A stretch of DNA of 64,000 nt from Prevotella sp. (GCA_016287755.1 JAEEWT010000002.1:186001-250000); one strand, 5' to 3'; positions 8,369-18,220 are shown, counted from the first letter of the stretch. Numbers and translations: made by a program. The notes: a model not told the origin generated them from the letters alone.

Positions 8369-11275
8369 ATGAACAAAAGAACCGTTTTATCAACCATCTT
8401 GCTTGCACTTGGCATTCTCTTCGTGCAGGCCAAGGATTACAAGTACACCACCGTACCTGGTGACTTGATGAACACACGTATCTACACCCTTGACAACGGA
8501 CTGACAGTCTATCTGTCGGTTAACAAGGAGAAACCGCGTATCCAGACATACATTGCCGTGCGCACAGGTTCCAAGAACGACCCGGCCGAGACTACGGGTC
8601 TGGCACACTACCTGGAGCACCTGATGTTCAAGGGAACTGATAAGTTCGGCGTGACCAATCCTGTGGCCGAGAAGGAGTACCTCGACAAAATCGAACAATG
8701 CTATGAGGATTACCGACTCATCAAGGATCCCGAGCAACGCAAGGTGAAATACCACGAGATCGATAGTCTGTCACAACTCGCTGCTCAGTATTTCATTCCC
8801 AACGAGTATGATAAACTGATGGCAGCCATCGGAGCGGAAGGAACAAATGCCTATACAAGTAATGATGTGACCTGCTATACGGAGAATATTCCCGCAAACG
8901 AGATTGACAACTGGGCAAAGATTCAGGCCGACCGTTTCCAGAATATGGTCATCCGCGGTTTCCACACAGAGCTGGAAGCTGTGTATGAAGAGTATAATAT
9001 CGGACTGACCTCTGATGTTCGCAAGCTCTTTGCCACCATCTGTAAGATGCTCTGGCCCAACCATCCCTATGGACTGCAGACCACCATCGGTACGCAGGAA
9101 CACCTGAAGAACCCGTCGATTGTCAATATCAAGAACTATTTCAACAAATGGTATGTGCCGAACAATGTGGCTGTCTGCATGGCAGGCGACCTGGATCCGG
9201 ACAAGACCATTGCCATTATCGACAAGTATTTCAGCAGCTGGAAACCTGGTGCCGACGTAAGACAGCCGGTATTCCCTGCCCTGCCCCCGCTGACTGCCCC
9301 CAAGGATACGACTGTTGTAGGTCAGGAAGCAGAACAGGTATGGGTGGCCTGGCGCGCCAAACAGGCTAACGCACTGCAGGCTGACACCTTGCAACTGATG
9401 GAGGACGTGCTTAATAACGGACGGGCAGGTCTCTTCGATCTGGATCTGAACCAGACCATGAAGGTGCAGCGGGCTAACGGTGGCTGCGAGCTATTGCGCG
9501 ACCACGGTGCCTTCTTCCTGATGGGAACACCGAAACAAGGACAGAGTCTGCAGGAAGTGCGGTCGTTGATGCTGACGGAAATCGATAAGCTGAAGAAGGG
9601 TGACTTCCCTGACAACCTGCTGCCCAGCATCATTAATAACATGAAACGTCACCACTACGAGTTGCTGGAGAGCAATGAAGGACGGGCCGACCATTTTGTT
9701 GATGCTTTCATCAACGAGGTGGAATGGAAGCAAGTCGTGGAACGCATTGACCGCATCTCAAGAATCTCAAAGAAGGAACTGGTTGATTTCGCTAACCGTT
9801 TCTTCACGGAAGGTTATGTCACCGTGTACAAGAAACAAGGTATCGACTCTCTTCAGAAGAAAATCGACAAGCCTGCTATCACTCCTATTCAGGCAAACCG
9901 CGACCAGATGAGTCAGTTTGTGAAGGATATCCAGAATGCACATGTAGAGCCTATACAAGCTAAGTTCGTGGATTACCAGAAGGATCTCACCACCTTGGAG
10001 GTGAAAAAAGGTCAGCCGCTGTACTATGTAAAGAATAATACCAATGGACTTTTCAACCTGGTTTACCGCTATGAATTCGGACAGAGTGCCGACAAGAGGT
10101 ATGACTTGGCTTCCGACTACATCAGCTTCCTAGGAACAGCAAAGATGTCAGCTGCCGACATCGTACAACGTTTCTATGAGTTGGGTTGCGACTGGGGTAT
10201 CAGTGTAGGCGAAGAATCCCTCACTGTTAGTTTGGGAGGTCTGAGCGAAAACATGTCAACTGCTATGTCGCTGTTGGAAGACCTCTTCCTGAATGCCAAG
10301 GTTGACAAAGAAGCTTACGATCAACTGGTTGACCTCACACTGAAAAGTCGCGAGGACGCCAAGAAGAGTCAGAGAACCTATTTCGAATACCTGTATGCAT
10401 ACGGTGTTCAAGGTCCTCGCAATGCCTACAGAGATATCTTGACGGAACAGCAGTTGAAACAGACCGATCCACAGGTGTTCATCGACCTGCTCAAGAATCT
10501 GTGGAAGTATCAGCACAGCGTGCTCTATTATGGTCCGATGGATGAAAAGAGCGTGGTGGCAACTGTCAAAAAGATTCACCGCACCGCCAAGAAGCTGAAT
10601 AGCGTACCACAGAACGACCCATATCTGAACCAACTGGCTAACAAGAACGAGGTTCTTCTGGCCCCCTATGATGCCAAGAACATCTATATGCGTATGTATC
10701 ATAATGAGGGACGCGACTGGAATCCAGAAGAGTCTGCCGTCAGGGTTCTGTTCAATGAATACTTCGGAGGTGGCATGAATGGTATCGTCTTCCAGGAGAT
10801 GCGCGAGACAAGAGGACTTGCCTATAATGCATATGCCAATTACTCTCGTCCCAGTGTCAAGGGGCGCAAGGAGTCGTTCATGACACATATCATCACTCAG
10901 AACGATAAGATGATGGACTGTATCGGGCACTTCCAGGAAATCCTCAATGAGATGCCCGCCAGCGAGACAGCCTTCCAGATTGCCAAAGATGCCGTTACGA
11001 AGCAGTTGGCCAGTCTGCGCACCACCAAGATGAGCATCATCTACAGCTATCTGAACGCCAAGCGTTTGGGTATCGACTACGACCTGAATGGCAAGACATT
11101 CCAGGATCTGCCGAAGTTGACCCTGCAAGATATCATCAATTTCGAGAAGAGACAGGTTGCCAACAAGGACTACCGCTACATCATCCTTGGCGACGAGAAC
11201 AATCTCGACATGAAGGCTCTGGAGAAGATTGCCCCGGTGAAACGACTCACCACAGAGGAAGTCTTTGGTTATTGA
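8369..11275 (+). CDS. M16 family zinc metalloprotease (pitrilysin/insulinase type)
   Basis: A periplasmic or envelope metallopeptidase of about 968 residues. I chose the ATG at 8369 because MNKRTVLSTILLALGILFVQA is a good signal peptide; an ATG at 8345 would add eight residues in front of it. The inverted zinc motif HYLEH lies near residue 80, followed by the downstream Glu region (ELEAVYEEYN). The second half is the second, usually non-catalytic, M16 pair, containing the R-Y-type region ETRGLAYNAYANYS. The length fits two fused M16 pairs. It lies between DUF4954 and fumarase genes; substrates are unknown. Confidence 0.92.
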   Translation: MNKRTVLSTILLALGILFVQAKDYKYTTVPGDLMNTRIYTLDNGLTVYLSVNKEKPRIQTYIAVRTGSKNDPAETTGLAHYLEHLMFKGTDKFGVTNPVAEKEYLDKIEQCYEDYRLIKDPEQRKVKYHEIDSLSQLAAQYFIPNEYDKLMAAIGAEGTNAYTSNDVTCYTENIPANEIDNWAKIQADRFQNMVIRGFHTELEAVYEEYNIGLTSDVRKLFATICKMLWPNHPYGLQTTIGTQEHLKNPSIVNIKNYFNKWYVPNNVAVCMAGDLDPDKTIAIIDKYFSSWKPGADVRQPVFPALPPLTAPKDTTVVGQEAEQVWVAWRAKQANALQADTLQLMEDVLNNGRAGLFDLDLNQTMKVQRANGGCELLRDHGAFFLMGTPKQGQSLQEVRSLMLTEIDKLKKGDFPDNLLPSIINNMKRHHYELLESNEGRADHFVDAFINEVEWKQVVERIDRISRISKKELVDFANRFFTEGYVTVYKKQGIDSLQKKIDKPAITPIQANRDQMSQFVKDIQNAHVEPIQAKFVDYQKDLTTLEVKKGQPLYYVKNNTNGLFNLVYRYEFGQSADKRYDLASDYISFLGTAKMSAADIVQRFYELGCDWGISVGEESLTVSLGGLSENMSTAMSLLEDLFLNAKVDKEAYDQLVDLTLKSREDAKKSQRTYFEYLYAYGVQGPRNAYRDILTEQQLKQTDPQVFIDLLKNLWKYQHSVLYYGPMDEKSVVATVKKIHRTAKKLNSVPQNDPYLNQLANKNEVLLAPYDAKNIYMRMYHNEGRDWNPEESAVRVLFNEYFGGGMNGIVFQEMRETRGLAYNAYANYSRPSVKGRKESFMTHIITQNDKMMDCIGHFQEILNEMPASETAFQIAKDAVTKQLASLRTTKMSIIYSYLNAKRLGIDYDLNGKTFQDLPKLTLQDIINFEKRQVANKDYRYIILGDENNLDMKALEKIAPVKRLTTEEVFGY

Positions 11276-11321
11276 TCAATAAAACTAGAATAACTAGTAA
11301 ATCATAAAAGGAAAAAAGTAT

Positions 11322-12968
11322 ATGGCTAAAACAGTTGAATTCAAGTATGCTCCGATGTTCCAGATGGGAAAAGACGACACGGAGTATCGCCTTCTGACGA
11401 AGGAAGGAGTGACCCTCAGCGAATTCGAGGGCAAGGAAATCGTGAAAGTGTCGAAAGAGGCACTTACGCTACTGGCACAGGAAGCCTTCCACGATGTGGA
11501 GTTCATGCTGCGCCGTTCACACAACGAACAGGTGGCACAGGTGCTGAACGACCCTGAGGCCAGTGAGAATGATAAGTATGTTGCCTTGCAGTTCCTGCGC
11601 AATGCAGAGGTAGCCTGCAAGGGTATCCTTCCGTTCTGCCAGGATACAGGTACAGCCATTATCCACGGAGAGAAAGGACAACAGGTTTGGACGGGCTTTG
11701 AAGACGAGGAGGCACTGAGTCTTGGTGTATTCAACACCTTCACACAGGACAACCTTCGTTATTCGCAGAACGCTCCGCTGACCATGTACGATGAGGTGAA
11801 CACACGCTGTAACCTTCCTGCACAGATTGATATTGAGGCTTGTGAAGGCGCTGAGTATCGCTTTGTCATGGTGGCCAAGGGTGGCGGTTCAGCCAATAAG
11901 ACCTATTTCTATCCCATGACCAAGGCTACCATCCAGAATGAGGGAACGCTGATTCCGTTCCTCGTAGAGAAGATGAAGAGTCTGGGTACAGCAGCTTGTC
12001 CTCCCTACCACATTGCTTTCGTCATCGGTGGTACGTCAGCTGAGAAGAACCTGCTCACAGTGAAGCTTGCATCAATTAAGTATTACGATAACCTGCCTAC
12101 CACAGGCGACGAGACCGGTCGTGCCTTCCGTGACATCGATCTGGAGAAGAAGCTCTTGCTGGAGGCTCATCGTATTGGCCTGGGTGCTCAGTTCGGCGGA
12201 AAGTACATGGCGCACGACATCCGTGTGATCCGTCTGCCTCGCCACGGTGCTTCCTGTCCTATCGGTATGGGCGTGAGCTGCTCTGCAGATAGAAACATCA
12301 AGGCGAAGATCAACCGCGATGGTGTGTGGCTAGAGAAGATGGACAGCAATCCCACAGAGCTCATTCCTGCTGAGTATGCTAAGGCAGGAGAGGGAGCCAA
12401 CCAGATTGTCATCGACCTGAACAAGGGTATTGATTCTGTTAGAGCTGAACTCACAAAGTATCCTGTTAGCACCCGTGTGAACCTCAAGGGTACCATTATC
12501 GTGGCACGTGATATTGCACACGCCAAACTGAAGGCCCGCCTGGATGCCGGTGAGGACCTGCCCCAGTATTTCAAAGACTATCCCGTACTTTATGCAGGAC
12601 CTGCCAAGACACCGGAGGGTTATCCCTGCGGTTCTATGGGACCGACCACGGCCAACCGAATGGATCCTTATGTGGATGAGTTCCAGGATCATGGTGCATC
12701 GCTCGTGATGATTGCCAAGGGTAACCGCTCACAAGTGGTGACCGACGCTTGCCAAAAGCATGGTGGCTTCTATCTGGGCTCCATTGGTGGTGTAGCTGCC
12801 GTGCTCTCACAAAGCAGCATCAAGAGCATCGAGTGCGTAGAGTATCCTGAACTCGGCATGGAGGCCATCTGGAAGATTGAGGTGGAAGACTTCCCTGCCT
12901 TTATCCTCGTGGATGACAAGGGTAATGATTTCTTCAAGACCCTGAAACCGTGGCCAGCCACCTGTTGA
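11322..12968 (+). CDS. Fumarate hydratase, class I (iron-sulfur)
   Basis: Interconverts fumarate and malate in the cytoplasm, here probably in the reductive branch leading to succinate, as is usual in Bacteroidales (pathway role inferred). At 548 residues it has the single-chain class I layout: an N-terminal alpha domain with [29 protein letters not shown] and [15 protein letters not shown], and a C-terminal beta domain with [25 protein letters not shown] and KGNRSQVV. Cysteines suitable for the 4Fe-4S cluster are present. It is 46 bp after the M16 gene and 20 bp before the DUF3298 lipoprotein gene. FumA and FumB cannot be told apart here. Confidence 0.95.
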   Translation: MAKTVEFKYAPMFQMGKDDTEYRLLTKEGVTLSEFEGKEIVKVSKEALTLLAQEAFHDVEFMLRRSHNEQVAQVLNDPEASENDKYVALQFLRNAEVACKGILPFCQDTGTAIIHGEKGQQVWTGFEDEEALSLGVFNTFTQDNLRYSQNAPLTMYDEVNTRCNLPAQIDIEACEGAEYRFVMVAKGGGSANKTYFYPMTKATIQNEGTLIPFLVEKMKSLGTAACPPYHIAFVIGGTSAEKNLLTVKLASIKYYDNLPTTGDETGRAFRDIDLEKKLLLEAHRIGLGAQFGGKYMAHDIRVIRLPRHGASCPIGMGVSCSADRNIKAKINRDGVWLEKMDSNPTELIPAEYAKAGEGANQIVIDLNKGIDSVRAELTKYPVSTRVNLKGTIIVARDIAHAKLKARLDAGEDLPQYFKDYPVLYAGPAKTPEGYPCGSMGPTTANRMDPYVDEFQDHGASLVMIAKGNRSQVVTDACQKHGGFYLGSIGGVAAVLSQSSIKSIECVEYPELGMEAIWKIEVEDFPAFILVDDKGNDFFKTLKPWPATC

Positions 12969-12988
12969 ACCGTTAATCGATAGCATCT

Positions 12989-13873
12989 ATGTACAAAAGA
13001 GTGCTTCAACCTATCGTCTTTGTCCTTCTGATGGCAGTCGTATATGGCTGTAATCAGAAGGCACAGACTCCCCTACCCTCACCGTCGCAGAATGACAGTA
13101 CGTCGGTAGCAGTGAATGAGCAAGAAGATGGTCAGAAGGATGGTAAGCTGACCTACAAGAAAGTGGAACAATCGAAGAAGGATAAGTCGGGCGAATACAA
13201 GATCGTTGTTGACTTCCCTACAGTCGGTAACCCCATCTTAGTGAATGCCATTCGCGAGTACATCAGCGAGTCGCTGGGCATATCCTACGCAGGGGAAATG
13301 GAAAACAACATGCAAGGATCGTATAGTGGTGACCTTGGTGATGGTCAGAAGATGATTGACTACTACTTCGACCTGAAGTACAAGGAGTTCAAGAACGCGC
13401 ACGATGAAATGGCAGAGCACATGCAGGGCGACACCCCGACTTTTGCTTCTGAAACGGAGATCCACTATCTTTACGAGACCGACAAGTTTGTTACCTACGA
13501 AATGAAGAAGTACGAGGACATGGGTGGTGCTCACGGTGGTACCTTCATTTCTGGCATGACTTTCCGAAAGAGCGATGGCCGACGCGTTGACTGGGAGTTG
13601 TTTACTAAGAGTATGCAGGACGTCATCAAGAAAGGACTGAAGAAATACTTCGAGGCAAACACCGATGAGGAAATGGAGAATTTCCTGTCATTGGAGAATA
13701 CCTACCTGCTGCCTCTGCCAGCCACACCTCCTGTTTTCACCAAAGAGGGTGTTCTGTTTACCTACCAACAGTACGAGATTGCTGCCTATGCAGCTGGTCT
13801 TCCCTCATTCATCGTTCCATATGATGAAGCCAAATTACTGATGAACACGACAGGAAAGAATCTACTTCCTTGA
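12989..13873 (+). CDS. DUF3298 (RsiV-type) lipoprotein
   Basis: A 294-residue predicted lipoprotein: the N-terminus MYKRVLQPIVFVLLMAVVYG is followed by a lipobox Cys at residue 21 and a Pro/Ser/Glu-rich linker. The C-terminal two thirds carry the DUF4163/DUF3298 arrangement, including YEDMGGAHGGTFISGMTF (the GGAH/G signature of the RsiV C-domain) and VLFTYQQYEIAAYAAG. In Bacillus RsiV this fold binds lysozyme and acts as an anti-sigma factor. No sigma factor lies nearby and no cytoplasmic segment is present, so that role does not transfer. Last gene of the run; a strong terminator follows. Confidence 0.82.
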   Translation: MYKRVLQPIVFVLLMAVVYGCNQKAQTPLPSPSQNDSTSVAVNEQEDGQKDGKLTYKKVEQSKKDKSGEYKIVVDFPTVGNPILVNAIREYISESLGISYAGEMENNMQGSYSGDLGDGQKMIDYYFDLKYKEFKNAHDEMAEHMQGDTPTFASETEIHYLYETDKFVTYEMKKYEDMGGAHGGTFISGMTFRKSDGRRVDWELFTKSMQDVIKKGLKKYFEANTDEEMENFLSLENTYLLPLPATPPVFTKEGVLFTYQQYEIAAYAAGLPSFIVPYDEAKLLMNTTGKNLLP

Positions 13874-13918
13874 TCTGTTTTTCAGCTAATATATGTTGAT
13901 TTATATCAAATCTCATTA

Positions 13919-13945
13919 ATAAAAGCGTAGGTTCCTACGCTTTTA
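13919..13945 (+). terminator. Terminator after the DUF3298 gene
   Basis: AAAAGCGTAGG-TT-CCTACGCTTTT, with one or two further A-T pairs outside and TTTG after it. The stem is symmetrical, so it may work in both directions. Confidence 0.85.
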
Positions 13946-14015
13946 TTTGTTTATATGCCTGTTTTTCCTCACCTTTGCAATGACAAAATGATTGTTTAAC
14001 AAAAAACAGGTAACA

Positions 14016-14567
14016 ATGAAAAAGATTTTGATGACTTTGGCAGCTGTCGCCATGATGGCAGTTAGCGCCAACGCGCAAGTGTATGTAGGAGGTAGTATCG
14101 GTATCGGTAGTGTGAAAAACGGTAGTGGTGATACGGAAACTACTTACAAATTCCTTCCTGAAGTGGGATTCGCACTCAATAACAACTGGTCGCTCGGTGT
14201 AGTAGCCGGTGTATCAAAAGGAGGATGCGACTTCAGCGGTCCGTACTTCAATCAAGACACAGATTTAGAGGCAGTCACCATCAATCCCTATGCCCGATAC
14301 ACCGTATTGCATGGTAAGATGGTAGATGCTTTCATTGATGGCGGTGTAGGATTCACCAGCTATGATGATGTAGGTACAGAGTTCAATATCGGTCTTCGTC
14401 CCGGTCTTGCAGTTAAACTGAACAACAAAGTAAGCTTCGTTACCCATTTCGGGTTCCTTGGCTACCGTAACTTCAATCCCGACTACGAAGGTGCCAAGAA
14501 CTCCGACATGATAGGTTTTGATATTGATGGTAACAATATCACCTTCGGACTCTATTACAACTTCTAA
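14016..14567 (+). CDS. Small outer-membrane beta-barrel protein
   Basis: About 183 residues. I chose ATG 14016 because MKKILMTLAAVAMMAVSANAQ is a standard signal peptide; the in-frame TTG at 13992 adds only a non-signal extension. The mature part is alternating Gly/aromatic strands (VYVGGSIGIGSV, NNWSLGVVAGVSKGG, FGLYYNF) and ends in Phe, as outer-membrane barrels do for BamA recognition. It resembles the 8-strand OmpX/OmpA-barrel class (outer membrane beta-barrel domain). Single gene between two terminators. A possible promoter is the TTTG at 13946 with CACCTTTG at 13970. Function unknown. Confidence 0.85.
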   Translation: MKKILMTLAAVAMMAVSANAQVYVGGSIGIGSVKNGSGDTETTYKFLPEVGFALNNNWSLGVVAGVSKGGCDFSGPYFNQDTDLEAVTINPYARYTVLHGKMVDAFIDGGVGFTSYDDVGTEFNIGLRPGLAVKLNNKVSFVTHFGFLGYRNFNPDYEGAKNSDMIGFDIDGNNITFGLYYNF

Positions 14568-14591
14568 TAGCAGACGCTATCACAACAAAGG

Positions 14592-14621
14592 GCGAGGCAT
14601 TGTATATGCCTCGCTTTTTTT
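14592..14621 (+). terminator. Terminator of the barrel gene
   Basis: GCGAGGCAT-TGTAT-ATGCCTCGC followed by seven T. A textbook intrinsic terminator. Confidence 0.95.
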
Positions 14622-14673
14622 GTTCTCAGGACCAACCATCCGTATAACATTACAAGCAAAAGAATTGAATTTA

Positions 14674-14705
14674 TTTGGTTATCTTAAGATTTTTATATAC
14701 TTTTG
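14674..14705 (+). promoter_or_regulatory. Promoter of the thiamine-uptake operon
   Basis: TTTG at 14674-14677, a 20-bp spacer, then TACTTTTG at 14698-14705. Transcription would start just before the riboswitch. Confidence 0.75.
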
Positions 14706-14721
14706 CACCCGGTTTACAAAA

Positions 14722-14805
14722 AGTAGACCAAGGGGTGCTGCGAATGTTCGCGGCTGAGATAATACCCTCATACCTGATCCGGATAATGCCGGCGTAGGAA
14801 TGAAC
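14722..14805 (+). promoter_or_regulatory. TPP riboswitch (THI element)
   Basis: The conserved pieces occur in order: GGGGTGC at 14732, the GCGAATGTTCGC hairpin, CTGAGA at 14754, TACCC, CCTGAT, CCGGATAATGCCGG and GCGTAGGAA. This is the thiamine pyrophosphate aptamer. A hairpin with a T-rich tail follows at 14820, so control is probably by transcription termination when TPP is bound. Confidence 0.95.
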
Positions 14806-14819
14806 GAGTGATGCTCAGG

Positions 14820-14844
14820 AGAAAAACCTCGGTTTTTCTTTTTC
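14820..14844 (+). terminator. Riboswitch expression-platform terminator
   Basis: AGAAAAAC-CTCG-GTTTTTCT followed by TTTTCTCTT, directly after the aptamer and 38 bp before the receptor start. It fits a TPP-induced terminator; I did not work out the competing anti-terminator pairing. Confidence 0.65.
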
Positions 14845-14882
14845 TCTTCCCCTTATACTTCTATATTATTTAATAAGGTGTA

Positions 14883-17342
14883 ATGAAAAAAGTAATTGTT
14901 TTCAGTGTGATGATGGCCATGGCAGCACAGATGCATGCCGTTCGGCCAGATGACAACGACTCTCTCCGCATGGAACAACTGCAGGAGGTGGTAGTGAAAG
15001 GTGTATGGGTACAGAAAGATGCACCCTTCGCAGTGGCAAACATCAAGAAGAAAGAGTTGCAGGACTTTGCCAAGACAGGACAGGAACTGCCGTTCCTCTT
15101 CTCTCAGACGCCAGGTGTTCTGGCGTGGAGCGAGAACGGTGTAGGTACAGGAACTTCCTATCTGCGCATTCGTGGCGCAGCGGGTTCACGTATCAATATC
15201 ACCCTTGACGGAGTGCCTCTGAACTCCCCCGAGGACCAGTGCGTGTTCTGGGCGAATATGAACTCGTATGCTTCACTCCTTGGAAATGCGCAGATACAAC
15301 GAGGCGTGGGAACATCAACCAATGGCGACGGTGCCTTCGGTGGTACCATCTCACTCTCCACAAAGACCCCATCCACTACACCCAGCGGTGAAGTGAACTT
15401 CTCCTATGGTTCATACAACACCATCAATGTGGGCGGTTCCTTCTCAACCGGTCTGCTGTGGAACCATCTTGTCTTCGATGGTGCCTATCATGAGACGAAT
15501 ACCGACGGATATATCCATGGTACCAGCGGACGCTCAGGTAGCTACTACGGAGGATTGAGTTGGTTTTCCGATGACATCGTCATCCGATACAAGAACATCG
15601 GTAACTTCGAAAAGACAGGTCAGGCATGGAATGGCGTTACTGCCGGTAATGACGACCTCAGTCTGATGGACGGCACCTATGGCGGTAATACAGGTATCAA
15701 GACCTATGAGGATCTGTACAAAGTAGGACTCGGACGTTACAATAGTCTCTATGAGATGTTCTCGACCGATGCTGATGGTAATTTCGTTCGTGATGCCAAC
15801 GGCAACTACCAGACGGAACGCTACATGATGAACAACGGTAAGCCCTGGGACAAAACTACCGATAACTTCTGGCAGAACCATAATATTCTCTCTGCCGTAT
15901 GGGATATCAACGAGCATTGGAACACCATGGCCTCCCTGCACTATACTCATGGCTACGGATACTACAAGGAATTCCGTTACAATAACAAGATTAAGAAACT
16001 GGGTCTGCCTAGTGCCACGTTCAGTGACATGAGCGGTGTGAAACGCACCGACTGGGTACGCAAGAAGGGACTGAAGCAGGACACTTACGGCATCGTATGG
16101 AACCTTAACTACAAAGATGACGATTGGGATGTGATCGGCGGACTCTCCGTGCAGCAGTTCGATGGTAATCACTTTGGTTATATCACCTACCTGAGCAACG
16201 ACAAGCTGCGTAACTTGCTCATGAGTGATGGTGACTATCAGTATTATGACTCGGACGCTAACAAGTTCGACGGCAGCGCTTTTATCAAAGCCCTCTACCG
16301 CTTGTCCGACAGCTGGGATGCTTTTGCAGATATGCAGTACCGTCGTGTGAACTACACAACCGACGGATACAACGACAAGTTCGTCTATAATAAGCAGACC
16401 TATCTCTACGACAAGCATATGCTCGACATCGATGAGACATACAATTTCTTCAATCCCAAAGCAGGCATTAGCTTCCATAACGGCGGTCATCGTGCCTTCG
16501 CTTCTGTGGCTTTAAGTCACCGCGAACCCGAACGGAACAACTTCACGGATAATGGTAACTACCCTGCCCCCAAGACCGAATCGCTGCTCGACTACGAGGC
16601 TGGCTATAGCTTTGCCACACCGACATGGCGCGCAGGTATTACTGCTTATTACATGGATTACGATAACCAGCTCGTTCAGACCGGCGCACAGAGTGACATC
16701 GGTGAACCCCTCACTACCAATGTGAAGAAATCGTATAGAGCTGGTGTTGAACTCACTGCCGGATGCGACATCACTTCATGGCTGACTGTGGAAGGCAATG
16801 CTGCATTGAGTATGAACAAGATCAAGGACTTTGATGAATTTATAGATGACTGGGATGACTGGGATTATAAAGATGATGACGCTGGGCGTCAGACTGCCAT
16901 GGCCTTGTATCACATTGATGGTAATGGTGACGAGTTGCGCCAGTTCCACTATGATAATTCCACACTCGCCTTCTCACCTTCAGCCATCCTCAACGGATTC
17001 CTTAACTTCCACTATAAAGGATGGCAGGCTGTGTGGCACACCAACTTCGTGAGTCGTCAGTATCTCGACAATTCTGAGAACAAAGACCGTTCACTGCCTT
17101 CTTACTCAACCACGAATGTTAAGCTCAGCTATACACTCCCGTTGAAGAAGATCGGTGTGAAGGAAGCGGTGTTCGGTGTGAACCTGAACAATATCTTTGA
17201 TGCTCATTATGCCAGCAGCGGATGGACATATTCAGCCGTTGCCGAAAGCTCTGGACATAAGAACGAGAACCGATACTACCAACTGGGATTCGTTCCGATG
17301 GCCGGTTTCACCGCCATGGGTAGCATCACACTGCGTTTCTAA
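14883..17342 (+). CDS. TonB-dependent receptor for thiamine
   Basis: An 819-residue outer-membrane receptor that should import thiamine or a related compound using TonB energy. It has a signal peptide (MKKVIVFSVMMAMAAQMHA), a TonB-box-like LQEVVVKG near 37, a plug domain (FLFSQTPGVLAWSENGVGTGTSYLRIRG, then GAFGGTISLSTK), and a long 22-strand-type barrel ending in TLRF. It lacks the N-terminal extra domain of SusC proteins, so it is of the BtuB/CirA type. The thiamine role is inferred from the TPP riboswitch and the PnuC-type gene 11 bp downstream; a similar riboswitch-receptor-PnuT arrangement is known in Bacteroides. Confidence 0.92.
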   Translation: MKKVIVFSVMMAMAAQMHAVRPDDNDSLRMEQLQEVVVKGVWVQKDAPFAVANIKKKELQDFAKTGQELPFLFSQTPGVLAWSENGVGTGTSYLRIRGAAGSRINITLDGVPLNSPEDQCVFWANMNSYASLLGNAQIQRGVGTSTNGDGAFGGTISLSTKTPSTTPSGEVNFSYGSYNTINVGGSFSTGLLWNHLVFDGAYHETNTDGYIHGTSGRSGSYYGGLSWFSDDIVIRYKNIGNFEKTGQAWNGVTAGNDDLSLMDGTYGGNTGIKTYEDLYKVGLGRYNSLYEMFSTDADGNFVRDANGNYQTERYMMNNGKPWDKTTDNFWQNHNILSAVWDINEHWNTMASLHYTHGYGYYKEFRYNNKIKKLGLPSATFSDMSGVKRTDWVRKKGLKQDTYGIVWNLNYKDDDWDVIGGLSVQQFDGNHFGYITYLSNDKLRNLLMSDGDYQYYDSDANKFDGSAFIKALYRLSDSWDAFADMQYRRVNYTTDGYNDKFVYNKQTYLYDKHMLDIDETYNFFNPKAGISFHNGGHRAFASVALSHREPERNNFTDNGNYPAPKTESLLDYEAGYSFATPTWRAGITAYYMDYDNQLVQTGAQSDIGEPLTTNVKKSYRAGVELTAGCDITSWLTVEGNAALSMNKIKDFDEFIDDWDDWDYKDDDAGRQTAMALYHIDGNGDELRQFHYDNSTLAFSPSAILNGFLNFHYKGWQAVWHTNFVSRQYLDNSENKDRSLPSYSTTNVKLSYTLPLKKIGVKEAVFGVNLNNIFDAHYASSGWTYSAVAESSGHKNENRYYQLGFVPMAGFTAMGSITLRF

Positions 17343-17353
17343 CTATAATATGT

Positions 17354-17974
17354 ATGATCAGTACATTCATCGCTGCCCACTGGCTTGATATTGTCACCAC
17401 GATTCTCGGTCTGGCCTACATCCTCCTGGAATACAAGGCCAGTGCCTGGATGTGGCTCGCAGGTTTCCTGATGCAGTCATTGGGTATCGTACTCTACTAC
17501 CAGAAAGGACTCTATGCCGACTGCGGCATGGAGTTCTACTACCTTCTGGTGACCATCTATGGTGTGGGTTGCTGGGTATTGGGCGACAAACTATGGTGGA
17601 AACACAAGGAGAAATCGACTACCACACCGTTGACCATCAGTCATTTTCCACGGCGTCTCGTGCTACCATGGATCATCATCATCCTCTGCATCTGGGGAGT
17701 CATATATTGGGTACTTGTGACATTCACGAACAGTAATGTACCAATGGCCGACAGCTTCACCACCGCCTTGAGCATTGTAGGCATCTGGGCATTGGCACAC
17801 AAGTATCTGGAACAATGGTTCATCTGGATTGCTGTCGATGTGGTAACCTGCATTCTCTACTTCTACAAGGACATTCCTTTCAAGGCTTCCCTCTATGCAC
17901 TCTACGTAGTGATTGCCGTGATGGGATACTTCAAGTGGAAACAGATGATGAAAAGTCAAAAAGTGAGGTCGTAA
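17354..17974 (+). CDS. PnuC/PnuT-family vitamin transporter, probably for thiamine
   Basis: A 206-residue inner-membrane protein with about seven hydrophobic segments (for example LGLAYILLEYKASAWMWLAG, YYLLVTIYGVGCWVLG, VITIILCIW-type and LYALYVVIAVMGYFKW). The PnuC family carries out facilitated diffusion of nicotinamide riboside, riboflavin or thiamine, trapped inside by phosphorylation. Co-transcription with the receptor behind a TPP riboswitch points to thiamine (PnuT). The thiamine pyrophosphokinase gene that follows in some Bacteroides operons is not here; the next 370 bp hold no gene. Confidence 0.85.
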   Translation: MISTFIAAHWLDIVTTILGLAYILLEYKASAWMWLAGFLMQSLGIVLYYQKGLYADCGMEFYYLLVTIYGVGCWVLGDKLWWKHKEKSTTTPLTISHFPRRLVLPWIIIILCIWGVIYWVLVTFTNSNVPMADSFTTALSIVGIWALAHKYLEQWFIWIAVDVVTCILYFYKDIPFKASLYALYVVIAVMGYFKWKQMMKSQKVRS

Positions 17975-18048
17975 ATTGTGTGTATAATTACACATTTAGC
18001 AAAAAAACATTAAAAAGCGCATATTGTATGATTTTTCATCTGAAAACG

Positions 18049-18080
18049 TTTGCATAGTTATAAAAATACAATTATCTTTG
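18049..18080 (+). promoter_or_regulatory. Strong promoter in front of a gene-free transcript
   Basis: TTTG at 18049-18052, exactly 20 bp, then TATCTTTG at 18073-18080. This is one of the best consensus matches in the window, but no open reading frame follows it. Confidence 0.75.
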
Positions 18081-18220
18081 CATACGAAAATAAGAATATG
18101 TGTATCTCACCATTGTGAGATCATATACAGTGCTCGTGAGAGTATTTCCCTATAAACTTGAGTTAATTTAGTTTTTTCCAACGGCCCGCTCGTGAAGAGT
18201 AGGCCGTTTTGCTTTGTATG
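18081..18220 (+). ncRNA. Candidate structured small RNA, about 135 nt
   Basis: It starts at a strong promoter and ends at a GC-rich hairpin with T-run (AACGGCC at 18180-18186 with GGCCGTT at 18202-18208, then TTTT). Inside is a second hairpin, ATCTCAC-CATT-GTGAGAT (18104-18121), extended by TGTGT/ATACA outer pairing. The ends can pair: CATACGAA (18081) with TTTGTATG (18213-18220), one G-T pair. The motif GCTCGTGA(A)GAGTA occurs twice (18132 and 18188). No ORF with a plausible start is present. A 6S-like or Bacteroidales-specific RNA is possible; I cannot assign a family. The remaining DNA to dnaA holds only two hairpins (18222-18244 and 18321-18342). Confidence 0.5.

Noticed and set aside
15534..16490. 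A 318-codon minus-strand frame opposite the TonB receptor
   Set aside because: Val/Ile-rich antisense translation without family resemblance; the receptor frame is complete and conserved.
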